This document shows, piece by piece, positions 54,834 through 63,700 of a stretch of 64,000 nucleotides of DNA (within the stretch, counting starts at the first letter, position 1; each line of letters starts with the position of its first letter). Source of the DNA: Hippopus hippopus (taxonomy: Eukaryota > Mollusca > Bivalvia > Cardiida > Cardiidae); contig OX328098.1 of NCBI GenBank assembly GCA_946811185.2, positions 46,067,650 through 46,131,649 on the forward strand, written 5' to 3'. A program made the position numbers and the translations under genes. Below the pieces are notes generated by a model. That model searched no databases. It saw only the letters and a program-made list of their open reading frames with translations, and was not told where the DNA came from.

Positions 54834-55757
54834 TTATTATTATACTGCAAAGAAATTTCTCGTGATCTGATTGGATAATCTGCCCCGAACATATATATCA
54901 TGTACACTGGCAAAACCAACGTAAAAGCAGTTTCCCTTTCGGGAGCCCCGTATACATGACTACACTTTCAACACAACATTCAAAATGGCGGCGTCGATCA
55001 AGATTAACATCAAGATTATGCACTCGTCACAACTCGGCCGATTCCGTACCTACATAGAACCTCGTCCGTATAACGCTCTTTTCCATTTGAACTGCGAATC
55101 ACGTGATCTTATACATGGCGCGCCAGTGTCAGTCGTTTAGCAACGACATAAACAACCTCGATGAAGTTATTCACATCTGTTTATCTGTCGGTGAAAACTT
55201 CAATCGGAATTGATAAATAATGAATGTAAGAACTGTTTGCCAACTCAACTGAAATATAGTTAGAAAGATTTCGATAGAAAATTGAAACACAAGTTTTTTT
55301 TTTTAAGAGGAGCCTTACAATTTTCAGAACGGTAAACCGGCGTATTTCCGGGTATGTACCGATCTGGTGCATATCAATCCACCAGATACAGCCGAGGGAT
55401 TTGATGGCTCCCATCACCCGAGGTATGCCGAAAGCAAGATTATGCACCAAACTGCACGTTTTACCAAGATTTCAGTGACGTCAGTTCCCAGTGACGTCAG
55501 TTTTCATTGAATTGGGGCACTCAGAAGGGAAATTCTACTTCGTCAGCGTACTCAATTTTTGAAACCATAAAACAGGTAAATTTCGCTTCATACACATTGG
55601 AATGGTAAAACTTTGCAGAATAATAAATTCGTTGTACGGTCAGGTGGCAGGGAACTTGGAAACTTGTTCACGGCTGTGGTGAATCATGTGTCCACCTCGC
55701 CTTCGGCTCGGGACGACAAGTTTCCAAGTCGCCTGCCACCTGACCGTGCAACTAATA
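54834..55757 (+). mobile_element. COMP-D composite element, copy 2, with an insertion
   Basis: TTATTATACTGCAAAG at 54837 opens it. The body is interrupted by 424 bp (55024-55447), then continues to the hairpin at 55632-55751. The hairpin's right arm has lost an internal block of about 20 bases. The body is only a few substitutions from copy 1 over the first 190 bp, pointing to recent movement. CRE octamers at 55476-55483 and 55492-55499. Confidence 0.85.
55024..55447. mobile_element. 424-bp insertion of unknown type with 13-bp target duplication
   Basis: CAAGATTATGCAC occurs at 55011-55023 and again at 55435-55447, and COMP-D continues across the junction. The insert has no poly(A) tail at either end and no clear terminal inverted repeats. 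It contains an ATGGCGCGCCAGTG start at 55115 (33-codon frame) and a T-run near 55290. A 13-bp duplication is within the range for LINE-mediated integration, but the element type is undetermined. Confidence 0.7.
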
Positions 55758-55801
55758 ATGTCTAGGTTGTAAACGTTCACAATTGCTGTAAAAATAGATA
55801 C

Positions 55802-56047
55802 GAGCCATGCTCAGTGACATGGGGTGTAATACATCTGCTAAAAGTATCGAATCAGGTCAGCCTGCACAGTCCATGCTGTCTGACCTTGTCGAAACTTTTG
55901 CTGTTGGTCAATTTTCTGCATGTCAAAGGACCACTTTTCCTCATAATTCAGAAGTTTGTTGGACAAAATGGATTTTATGGATCCATAGTTATGTGATAAC
56001 TGGCATGTTATAATGCATCAGTGAGATGCAGGGGTAATGTTTTCTGT
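55802..56047 (+). mobile_element. PAL-C MITE
   Basis: CGAGCCATGCTCAGTGACAT at the left; palindrome AGGTCAGCCTGCACAGTCCA with decayed partner; GATTTTATGGATCCATAGTT; right end weak (TTTTCTGTCAAAATCC). Confidence 0.8.
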
Positions 56048-56291
56048 CAAAATCCAACGTTGTTTCCTTTAAACATCTTGTCTTGTGCAAATTATGTCTA
56101 ACCCTTCCCATACATTACAAATCTACAGATGATTTTTTTCCCTTCTTGCAGCAGATCACTTTCGAAAACATAACAAGCGAATTGTCTGTTTTGCTGTTGA
56201 TTTCATGATTTACTGAGAAAGTCAGTTTCTTTTCCCTGTTTCTTGAGGAGGTTATTTTGTGTATGTGACTACGTTTTGAAACACGGTCTAC

Positions 56292-56376
56292 AACCGGTAT
56301 GGGTCTCTTTTACTGTGATTCTCCTAGGTTAATTACTACCCTTGTAGAACTAACAGTAAAAGAGGCCCATACCGTT
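56292..56376. repeat. Small hairpin, about 25-bp arms
   Basis: AACCGGTATGGGTCTCTTTT pairs with its complement AAAAGAGGCCCATACCG, extended by ACTGT/ACAGT. One or two mismatches and a 35-bp loop. Confidence 0.7.
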
Positions 56377-56410
56377 TGTATTTTACGAGGACTGGCAAAA
56401 ATACTCACGC

Positions 56411-56735
56411 ATGATGAGCCGAGCCCGGTAGCAATCAGTATTGCACAGGGCTTTGGAACAGGGAGTCACTGGTTCTAATCCCCAGCTCGGTCAATTTCTT
56501 TCCGAGAATTTATGATAGTAATTGCGACATTCATTCCTCTCTCACCACTGTTCATTATTTCGACGATGGTTATGTGGGAAAGCAGTCAATGGATTGGGAA
56601 AATTATTGTGTGAACGACAGAACTCCAGGAAATCATAAAAAGCTGCACTGGCCGCCACGATATAACTGAAATATTGTAGAAAATCGCGTTAAACACTATA
56701 CAATCAAGAAATCAATCATGCATGATGCCCTCTTA
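56411..56735 (+). mobile_element. tRNA-derived SINE, full length
   Basis: Head with B-box GGTTCTAATCCCC (56471-56483), body GGTTATGTGGGAAAGCAGTC, tail CACTGGCCGCCACGATATAA then CTGAAATATTG, and a final AATCAAGAAATCAATC. Same family as 36105-36405. Confidence 0.8.
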
Positions 56736-56883
56736 CCTACCCTTCTTGGAGCCCATTAGGTATAGAATTCATATAAATTAACATCAAAACTCGCTTTTTT
56801 TCTGAATTAGAGCAGCAGAAGGTCAGATATAATGAATTTCATTTTATTTGCCATGTACCAAAAAGTAACCAGTGTGAAACCAA

Positions 56884-57122
56884 ATGAGCTATTCTCTGTG
56901 AAAAGCTGGTTTGCAAAAAGTATTTGCAAAGAGTACCGACTCATGTCAGCCTGCGCAGTCCTTGGTCGATACTTTTTGCTATTTGTAAATTTTCTGCATG
57001 TCCAAGAACCATACTACCTCATGATCAGGTCGGTTGCTCGACAAAATGGATTTTTATGGATGACTTGCTTGGTATGATAGATCACACAGATGCATCAAAT
57101 CCGCCTTGCCAGAGCATGACTG
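56884..57122 (+). mobile_element. PAL-C MITE with two internal deletions
   Basis: AATGAGCTATTCTCTGTGAA at the left, TCATGTCAGCCTGCGCAGTC joined directly to CTTGGTCGATACTTTTTGCT, and TTGCCAGAGCATGACTGA at the right. Confidence 0.75.
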
Positions 57123-57135
57123 AAATTTATATACG

Positions 57136-57393
57136 AGTCATGCACTGTGAAAAGGGGGCTTAAGGCATCTGCGAAAAGTATCGACCCAGGTCAGCCTGCG
57201 CAGCCCGCGCAGGCTGACCTGGGCCGAAACTTTTCGCAATTGGTCAATTTTCTATATGTCCAAGGACTAGTCTACCTCATGATTAAGTCGGTTGTTAAAC
57301 AAAGTGGATATTTTGGATCCTTAATTGTGTAATTACTTGCTTGGTACCATGGATCACGGGGATGCACGAAGCCCCCTTTTGCCAGAGCATGGT
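57136..57393 (+). mobile_element. PAL-C MITE, complete reference copy
   Basis: CGAGTCATGCACTGTGAAAA at the left, TTTTGCCAGAGCATGGTTCA at the right, flanked by TATA-like sequence (ATAC left, ATAC right), a possible short target duplication. Palindrome at 57185-57222: CCCAGGTCAGCCTGCGCAGC with a nearly perfect partner. Confidence 0.9.
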
Positions 57394-57399
57394 TCATAC

Positions 57400-58180
57400 A
57401 TTATTTAAATACTTAATGATATAAATCAAGTATTTTGTATTGAAATAATCGACACATTCTGCACCAGTTTCTGCTCTTCAACCGAGAAACATCTACTTTT
57501 GTCCATTATCTTCCGCTAGATAGCATTCTACAAATACACATCTATCTAATTTGGGCATGCTGGGTACAGAAGCGGACTAATTTTTCAAAACGACAACCGT
57601 TACTTTGAATTTCAAAATGAAATTACGTTTACTCAATAAAACGCTTCCTGGTGCGATTCATTCAGTTATGATCAGCTAGCAGGTAACCTATGCACCGGCC
57701 ATTTATTAAAACAGTCCCTACAGGCTTGGGTATAGCTTCGGTATAAGCCCTACTTTTCCCAAATATCCGGGGATAGGTGATGCGTCATAGCAGACAGGTC
57801 GAATCTTCGAAGAATATGACATGCGCAGACAACGACTTTTATTCTCAGATGTTCATGTTAGCTATTACTTTTCTCTGTTCCACAAAAAAAAAATATTATA
57901 TCGTTTCTCGAACTCTTTTGACTTAAAATGACATACGTATGTGTCTCTAAAATTCGAGTTTTCTTACGACCAGTATTCTTGTTTGGAATCTGATCGAGAA
58001 AAAGTAACTCGACGTTGCCAACTCTTTCGCCTGTTTTTTTTTTTCATTTTGATATTTTTCATATGTCGCTTTGGTTTCAATATCAAAATGTGCCAAAAGA
58101 TTTTTAAGTTCTTTTTGAAAATGTTGTCTGTCTCCACGGGACTAGAGTCTTGCATCACACTCGGCGTAATCAACTATCGG
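57400..58180. other. Low-repeat interval
   Basis: No gene recognised. The 100-codon + frame at 57941-58243 overlaps a minus frame and enters a PAL-C copy; it is probably chance. Confidence 0.4.
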
Positions 58181-58240
58181 TCTATCTATATGAGCCATGC
58201 TCTGATAAAAGGGGATTTAATGCATCTCCGTGTACATTAT

Positions 58241-58760
58241 TAGTTGTACGGTCAGGTGACAGGGGACTTGGAAACTTGTTCACGGCTGTGGTGAATCATG
58301 TCGTCCCGAGCCGAAGGCGAGGTGGACGACATGATTCACCACAGCCGTGAACAAGTTTCCAAGTCCCCTGCCACCTGACCGTACAACGAATTTATTATAC
58401 TGCAAAGTTTTACCATTCCAACGTGTATGAAGCGAAATTTACCTGTTTTATGGTTTCAAAAATTGAGTACGCTGACGAAGTAGAATTTCCCATCTGAGTG
58501 CCCCAATTCAATGAAAACTGACGTCACTGGGAACTGACGTCACTGAAACCTTGGTAAAACGTGCAGTTTGGTGCATAATCTTGATGTTAATCTTGATCGA
58601 CGCCGCCATTTTGGATGTTGTGTTGAAAGTGTAGTCATGTATACAGGGCTCCCGAAAGGGAAACTGCTTTTACGTTGGTTTTGCCAGTGTACATGATATA
58701 TATGTTTGGGGCAGATTATCCAATCAGATCACGAGAAATTTCTTTGCAGTATAATAATAT
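58241..58760 (-). mobile_element. COMP-D composite element, copy 3
   Basis: The hairpin lies at 58244-58386, then the body from TTATTATACTGCAAAG to CTTTGCAGTATAATAA at the right. CRE octamers at 58519-58526 and 58535-58542. It sits wholly inside a PAL-C element, which gives its boundaries to within a few bases. Confidence 0.9.
58244..58386. repeat. Giant hairpin, 63-bp arms (best COMP-D copy)
   Basis: TTGTACGGTCAGGTGACAGG onward for 63 bases pairs with the returning arm, with one mismatch (A/C at the GTGACAG position). The 17-base loop starts CGAGCCGAAGG. Equivalent hairpins lie at 33057-33187, 37956-38085 and 55632-55751. Confidence 0.95.
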
Positions 58761-59079
58761 ATAATGGACAAGTCATCACATAATTATGGATCCATAAAAT
58801 TCATCTTTGGAGGTAGAATGATCCTTCAAAATACAGAAAAGTGACCAATAGCAAAAATGTTTTAACCCACGCCCGTTGCGGACTGTGCAGGCTTACCTGA
58901 GTCGATGCTTTTTGTTATTGGTAGATTTTCTGCATTTCAAAGGACCATACTACCTCGTGATCTAGGCGATTGTTAGACAAAATGGATTTTACGGATCTAT
59001 AATTATGTGATGACTTGCTTTGTATAGTGCATCACGGAGATGCATTAAACCCCCTTTTGCCCTGGAATGGGTCAATTAA

Positions 59080-59440
59080 TAAATGGTTTGGTTAGTATTT
59101 TGTTATACCCTCTGGTCCCAGAGAGTATCAGGTGTCTTTCCGGCAAGCTATAGGTATTTTCTTTATTAACAAAGCGTGTTTTCTGGTTTTATAGTGCGTT
59201 GAATTACTGCTATAAAATCCACATAGGACGCAGCAGGGGGAATGCCGCATTTCTCTTTGAAATAAAAAAAATGTATATATTCCTAAGTGAAATACTATAA
59301 AAGATGAAAATGCTAAAAGGAAAATAGCCTAACAGATCCCAAAAGCCAAAATGTTACAAATGTTACACAGTTGAAAAACACAAATTGAAATTTCTAAGAC
59401 ACTTGAAAATATCGATACTATTTTCATATAATTTACAAAG
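59080..59440. other. Low-repeat AT-rich stretch
   Basis: Nothing recognised. Confidence 0.4.
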
Positions 59441-59447
59441 TTGAATC

Positions 59448-59634
59448 TTAACTCCTATCCTGCTAGATAAATTAAATGAAACTTTCAAGCCGATAGTAAA
59501 GTCCAAAACAATGCTATTTCAAACTTTTTTTTTTTCAGAAAAATATCTCCTTATCGGGCAGTGTAGATCCAAGATCAGACTGAACGTTTTGTTCAGTCTG
59601 ATCTTGGTCTACACTGTCCGCAAAATGTCTTTAA
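59448..59634 (-). mobile_element. PAL-A MITE, inverted, right end truncated
   Basis: TTAACTCCTATCCTGCTAGA at the left, then ATTTAAATGAAA-like subterminal DNA and the core at about 59561-59622 with the CTGAAC/GTTCAG stem variant. It stops at TTAA 59631-59634, where a PAL-B element begins. Confidence 0.8.
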
Positions 59635-59955
59635 CCCTTTACCACACAATTCCGAGTTTTAACGACCCTAAGATAAAGGACTTTTGAAAACATAATGGGA
59701 GAAGGAGAAATGCTGGTAACAAGCGTTTTCTCTTTTTCCCACATTGTTTTCTAAAAAGAAAAAGAAAGAAAATATTTGCGGACGAAACACTGAATGTGGC
59801 TCAAATGACACAATTTGTCTGTGATAGGGTAGGAAACATTGCGGGAAAGGAGAAAATGCTGGTCACTGGCTACATTTTCTTTTTTCCCCACTCTATTTTT
59901 AAAGACTTTCTCTGATAGTCATAAAAACCTGGAATTATGTGGTAAAGGGTCGAAC
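59631..59955. mobile_element. Two fused PAL-B copies
   Basis: The first opens TTAACCCTTTACCACACAAT and has its own stem (GGAGAAGGAGAAATGCTGGT). At about 59750 it jumps into the inside of a + copy (ATATTTGCGGACGAAACACT) with a second stem (GGGAAAGGAGAAAATGCTGG) and ends TGTGGTAAAGGGTCGAA. Confidence 0.8.
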
Positions 59956-60407
59956 GAGTAATTCCTACCCAACGTTCTGTTCCATTTGAATAGTTTTGTA
60001 GGTCTTCTATTCTGGAAAGCAGAGAACCAGGATATAATACCAATATAACGGATTCTTCATCACATTACTTCCAAATATTGTGTGTTTACTGAAGAAGCAT
60101 CAACTTGCTTATTATAGAGCAGTTATTGTGAATAAGACATTGCGTTCTTGAAATTCAACTTGGCCACGGCTCGTGTTACAGTTTTGACTGTACACTTGTT
60201 TTTATTTTCCGATTCAATATTTTAATTTCTAACTGCTTTTGAATGAAATTGTCTTGTTCAAAGTTGTGGGTATATAATGAAAGGAACTTTGTGTTGTAGT
60301 AACCTTCCTCAGGCTTGAATTTGTCTCTACTTCATTGGAAAAGAGATGTATTAAATTTTCCTACGCAGTTTAAAGCAAATACAAGTCCCAAGATATATTT
60401 AACAGAT

Positions 60408-60466
60408 AGTGTAGACTTAGATCATAGTGCACGTACATGTAGTCTTATCTTGATATACACTCTCCT
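60408..60466. repeat. PAL-A core, diverged
   Basis: GTGTAGACTTAGATCATAGT, GCACGTACATGTAGTCTTAT, CTTGATATACACTCTCC. Confidence 0.55.
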
Positions 60467-60506
60467 CCTCCCTCTTAATGTTTTTTGGACGTCATTAAAA
60501 TTCCTA

Positions 60507-60725
60507 TTAAGGATAGGGCACCCTAATGGGATCCGTGTAACATCGCCTTTCATAGCCGAAAAAACGTACAGATTCGACTAATACTCGGGTAATCCGTAAT
60601 CGATCGGCCGATAGACGCTGGTTCCCCGCATCAATTACGGATTACCCGAGTCATAGCCGAATGCGTACGATTTTGGCGATGAAAGGCGATGTTACACGAA
60701 TCCCATTAGGGTGCCCTATCCTTAA
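60507..60725. mobile_element. TTAA-ended inverted-repeat element (219 bp)
   Basis: TTAAGGATAGGGCACCCTAA at the left and its complement ending CCCTATCCTTAA at the right. Arms of about 100 bp match well (ATCGCCTTTCAT, TCGGGTAATCCGTAAT) around a loop near GGCCGATAGACGCTGG. TTAA ends suggest a piggyBac-type MITE, but the arms are unrelated to PAL-A and PAL-B. Confidence 0.85.
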
Positions 60726-61169
60726 ACTAAAAATAAACTGAACAGACCCATTTTTTGTGAAAGTCAAAAATAAGTTCCACAGAATGTGCTTTGAAAATAT
60801 CTGAAGAATGTATGAACTATTTCCTTGAGAAAAGGGTAAAAAATGATACTCTGTCTACTCAAGAATACATTTCATTTTCTTCCTGAAGTAAAGAACAAGA
60901 GTAGAAAGATGATAACGGTTCAGTCTAACAGTACTCTGCATATATCTAAATTAAATTTAGAACCTCTCCCCAAACACCCACAATAAAATGTAAATGCGCC
61001 ATCCGGCCAACAAGGATGGAATAGTTCACCATCGGAAATGTACTAGGTTCATACTTAACCCCCAGTGCATCGAATAAACTAAATGGACTTTTACCGTCGC
61101 AAAACAGACCCAATACATTTGTAGAATTTTTAGGCTGTTCATGCCCAAGCGATTTTTTCTTAAAGCGGT

Positions 61170-61233
61170 CTGTGTAGATCAAAGATCAGACTGCACGTTC
61201 TGTGCAGTCTGATCTTTGATCTACACTGTCCGC
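61170..61233. repeat. PAL-A core, A/T stem variant
   Basis: GTGTAGATCAAAGATCAGAC pairs perfectly with its complement in GTCTGATCTTTGATCTACAC; loop GTTCT. The position after GATC is A/T here, C/G at 21151 and G/C at 32250. Confidence 0.9.
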
Positions 61234-61489
61234 AAAAGCGGCTACGCTACATCAAATGCACCAGGTACAGGGTTAATTAGCGTTATAGAGAAAGTAAAGA
61301 CACAAGGGGATGTACGCACATGTTCTCAGCGCCAGAATGGCGGGGACTGGATAACTCTTTATGACACGTACCGATCTTACCAATGATGCTGGAAAATGTT
61401 CACAAAGCCTGTTCCAATGCCTATGTCCTGTAGAAACGCTTACCTCTTTTCTTATCTTCCTTATCAAAGACTACACAAGAGGTTTTTGT

Positions 61490-61553
61490 GGACATTGTTG
61501 GTCAAGAACAGACTGCACAGAACGCGCAGTCTGATCTCTGATCTGCACTGTCC
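61490..61553. repeat. PAL-A core, subfamily of 1213-1276
   Basis: GGACATTGTTGGTCAAGAAC, AGACTGCACAGAACGCGCAG, TCTGATCTCTGATCTGCACT. Flanks match the 1213 copy. Confidence 0.75.
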
Positions 61554-61639
61554 ATTATTTTCTTCTAGATTACGACCGAACTGTTTAGTCATATTGCACT
61601 GGAACTGTATATGTAGCTGTGGAAAATGTGTAACTTATT

Positions 61640-61895
61640 CGAGCCATGCTCTGCGAAAAAGGAGTTTAATGCATCTGAAAACGATTTCGCTTCAGGTCAG
61701 CCTACACAGTCCGCACAGGCTGACCTGGACCGAAACTTTTTGCTATTATTCTATTTTCTATGTGTCAATGCACCATTGTACCTCATGATTCAGTAAGCAG
61801 TTTGAAAGAATGGATTTTAATGGATCCATAATCACATGATGACTTGCCTGGTACGACGCATCACGGAGAGCCCTTTTTGCCAGAGCATGGCTCAA
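61640..61895 (+). mobile_element. PAL-C MITE, complete
   Basis: CGAGCCATGCTCTGCGAAAA at the left and TTTGCCAGAGCATGGCTCA at the right. Palindrome TCAGGTCAGCCTACACAGTC with partner CCGCACAGGCTGACCTGGAC. Confidence 0.9.
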
Positions 61896-62393
61896 TCATT
61901 TGGTAGTGATAGAGTTAAGGCAAAGAAGCTTGATTTATTTAACAGAACTTCTCCCGCTATAACCTAGTATATAAGACAAGGTATCCAACTGCATTATCTA
62001 CTTCTGCATATTGCTATGTTTGAATCGGTAAGATCGTTACTTTCATTATTTTCCTTTGTGATATATCTCTAATCTGGTACAAAGAACGGTACAAATAGAT
62101 AAACAAATTAGATAATGTAAAAAAGTCGAAACTTTGGAGGACACTTTTTCTTTCATCTCACCCTGAAATTGTAATTTTAATACCACGGTGCAAACATCGA
62201 ATAAATCTGATTGGTCGATGAAACTTAGCTGTTGGATTAGAAATAAAGACGAGCTGCTAAAAATGGTATAGACTATTCGGCTCCGGAATGTACCGGCATT
62301 ACCACGGCATTGCTCCAGCAAAGCCTGGATTTAGCCCGCTTGAATATCCTATACGGTGAGTCCTGGTTGTAATATTATGTCCCGGTTTTTAAT

Positions 62394-62413
62394 AAAAAAA
62401 AAAAAAAAAAAAA
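62394..62413 (+). repeat. A20 homopolymer
   Basis: Twenty A residues after TTTTTAAT. Could be a retroposon poly(A) end read on the + strand, or simple sequence; no target duplication was found. Confidence 0.85.
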
Positions 62414-62431
62414 GCGGGATTAACACCCGGT

Positions 62432-62575
62432 TCATTCCGTTTCGTCATTCATGATGCCGTCAGAGTCGAAATCTTCCGGTCTGCACACGCTTATTGCCGG
62501 ATCACCGAACCGGAGCTTACCGGGGTACCAGATAGGGACAGTGAAAACGGGCCTTACTAGCAGACTTCTTTGCAT
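62432..62575 (-). CDS. Small GC-rich open frame (47 codons), unknown
   Basis: On the minus strand an ATG (62573-62575) opens 47 codons to TGA (62432-62434). The peptide has an ordered composition: VRPVFTVPIWYPGKLRFGDP, then AISVCRPEDFDSDG, acidic end NDETE. GC and third-position GC are clearly above the surroundings, which favours a real coding origin, either the end of a gene or a piece of a coding repeat. I recognise no family. The opposite strand is also open for 56 codons from 62451, so strand is not certain. Just downstream (minus sense) is a T20 run. Confidence 0.3.
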   Translation of the reverse strand: MQRSLLVRPVFTVPIWYPGKLRFGDPAISVCRPEDFDSDGIMNDETE

Positions 62576-63081
62576 TTCTTCCAAGAAAATGTTTACTTTT
62601 ATAATTTATTCAGCTCTATGAAATGGCCAGCAGTACCAGAGAAACTAATTTTTGCTATGAACTTTACATGGTTCATAAGTACCGGAAGAAAGTGTTATCA
62701 GAACTACGAATTAGTACTTTGCAGATTAACCATGCATAACAGGCCTTGCTGCAAACAAGTTTTTGAGGTTAGATAAATTCGAATTGATGTCCTTATTATT
62801 TTCTAATTCTAGATTCCAAGACTAACCCTGTTCTACCTGGCAGAAAATTTTGTCCGAGCTAATCAGACAGGGAGTTATAAAAGTGGAAATAAAATAAGTG
62901 CATCCTACACACTATAATGAAGGGTCATCTGACTGCTTGAAAGGCTGTTTAAGGATAAATTCATAGCCGAGTCAACTCCTGGCGAGTCGCAAAACATATT
63001 GCGTCATCTGTTAAACGACTTGACTTATAAAGAGGAATCAAGATTTACATTTCTTTTTTAATGAAGTTGTAGTGTAAGAAT

Positions 63082-63582
63082 TTAAGATTCATCTCTCGGT
63101 AGTTTTGTCACTATGAACGATTCCTTGAAAAGAATTTTAGAAATCACCACTGCTCTGTGAGACTTAGAGTGCGACGTGTCCAGTACAACCTTAAGGTCCT
63201 GAACGTATCCAAATGTACTCACTGAGAAACTTGGACTGCTGTAGCCTCTTTTCACGCAATGTTTTATATACTTTAAAGAAACGTTCATAGACGCAAAAAA
63301 AGTGTATTGATGATTAATGTCAGAGGATATTTTGGGGGCAAACAGATACATGATGCTTTGTGTGGTCATCGCTTGTGCGCTGAAAAACGAATTCATAGTA
63401 GATGAATGAATGGATTGAACTGACGTGTAGCTAATAAGCCTGTTAGAGGCGGTGAATGACTGTATGTTTGAAAACACTGCCAAACGTTTCTCATTGTACG
63501 ATATAGAGTGATGGCGAAAAGAATTTATTTTGGACCAATTGGAAATACCAACAAAAATGAAAACAATGAAATGCGTGCCCAT
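63082..63582 (-). CDS. Longest open frame in the window (166 codons), unknown
   Basis: ATG at 63580-63582, TAA at 63082-63084. The first 12 residues (MGTHFIVFIFVG) are hydrophobic and could be a signal peptide or anchor; the rest is Ser/Lys-rich with predicted strand-like stretches such as SVSTFGYVQDLKVVLDTS. An ATTAAA lies about 20 bp past the stop in minus sense. In DNA of this base composition a 166-codon frame is uncommon but can arise by chance. No domain recognised. It may be a terminal exon or a lineage-specific gene. Confidence 0.3.
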   Translation of the reverse strand: MGTHFIVFIFVGISNWSKINSFRHHSISYNEKRLAVFSNIQSFTASNRLISYTSVQSIHSSTMNSFFSAQAMTTQSIMYLFAPKISSDINHQYTFFASMNVSLKYIKHCVKRGYSSPSFSVSTFGYVQDLKVVLDTSHSKSHRAVVISKILFKESFIVTKLPRDES

Positions 63583-63623
63583 TAAACGCTTATCTCTTCT
63601 TTCCCTCTATTTAACTTTCCGGG

Positions 63624-63700
63624 ATCCGTTAGCTCAACAATAACACATATAGCCGGTAAACTACAACTTGTGTGTTCAAACCTGGCTCGATCTTAAGTTA
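63624..63700 (+). mobile_element. tRNA-like SINE head
   Basis: CCGTTAGCTCAACAATAACA (A-box region) and GTGTGTTCAAACCTGG (B-box region) with suitable spacing. The body beyond 63700 does not clearly match the other SINEs. Confidence 0.5.

Larger units (their letters stand above)
58188..59075 (-). mobile_element. PAL-C MITE split by COMP-D copy 3
   Basis: The left part, ATATGAGCCATGCTCTGATA to TGTACATTATTA, is separated from its continuation (GACAAGTCATCACATAATTA, after about 58760) by the COMP-D insertion. After the decayed palindrome near 58870-58900 the right half reads TTGGTAGATTTTCTGCATTT, a block that belongs to the other side, so the element is also a half-inverted chimera. Confidence 0.75.

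Noticed and set aside
55181..55450. 89-codon minus frame resembling part of a Harbinger transposase (GIPRVMGAI)
   Set aside because: The resemblance is limited to about nine residues; the expected motifs that follow are absent and the frame crosses the insertion boundary into COMP-D.
61396..61788. 130-codon + frame
   Set aside because: Runs through a PAL-A core and half of a PAL-C element, so it is a composite of repeats.
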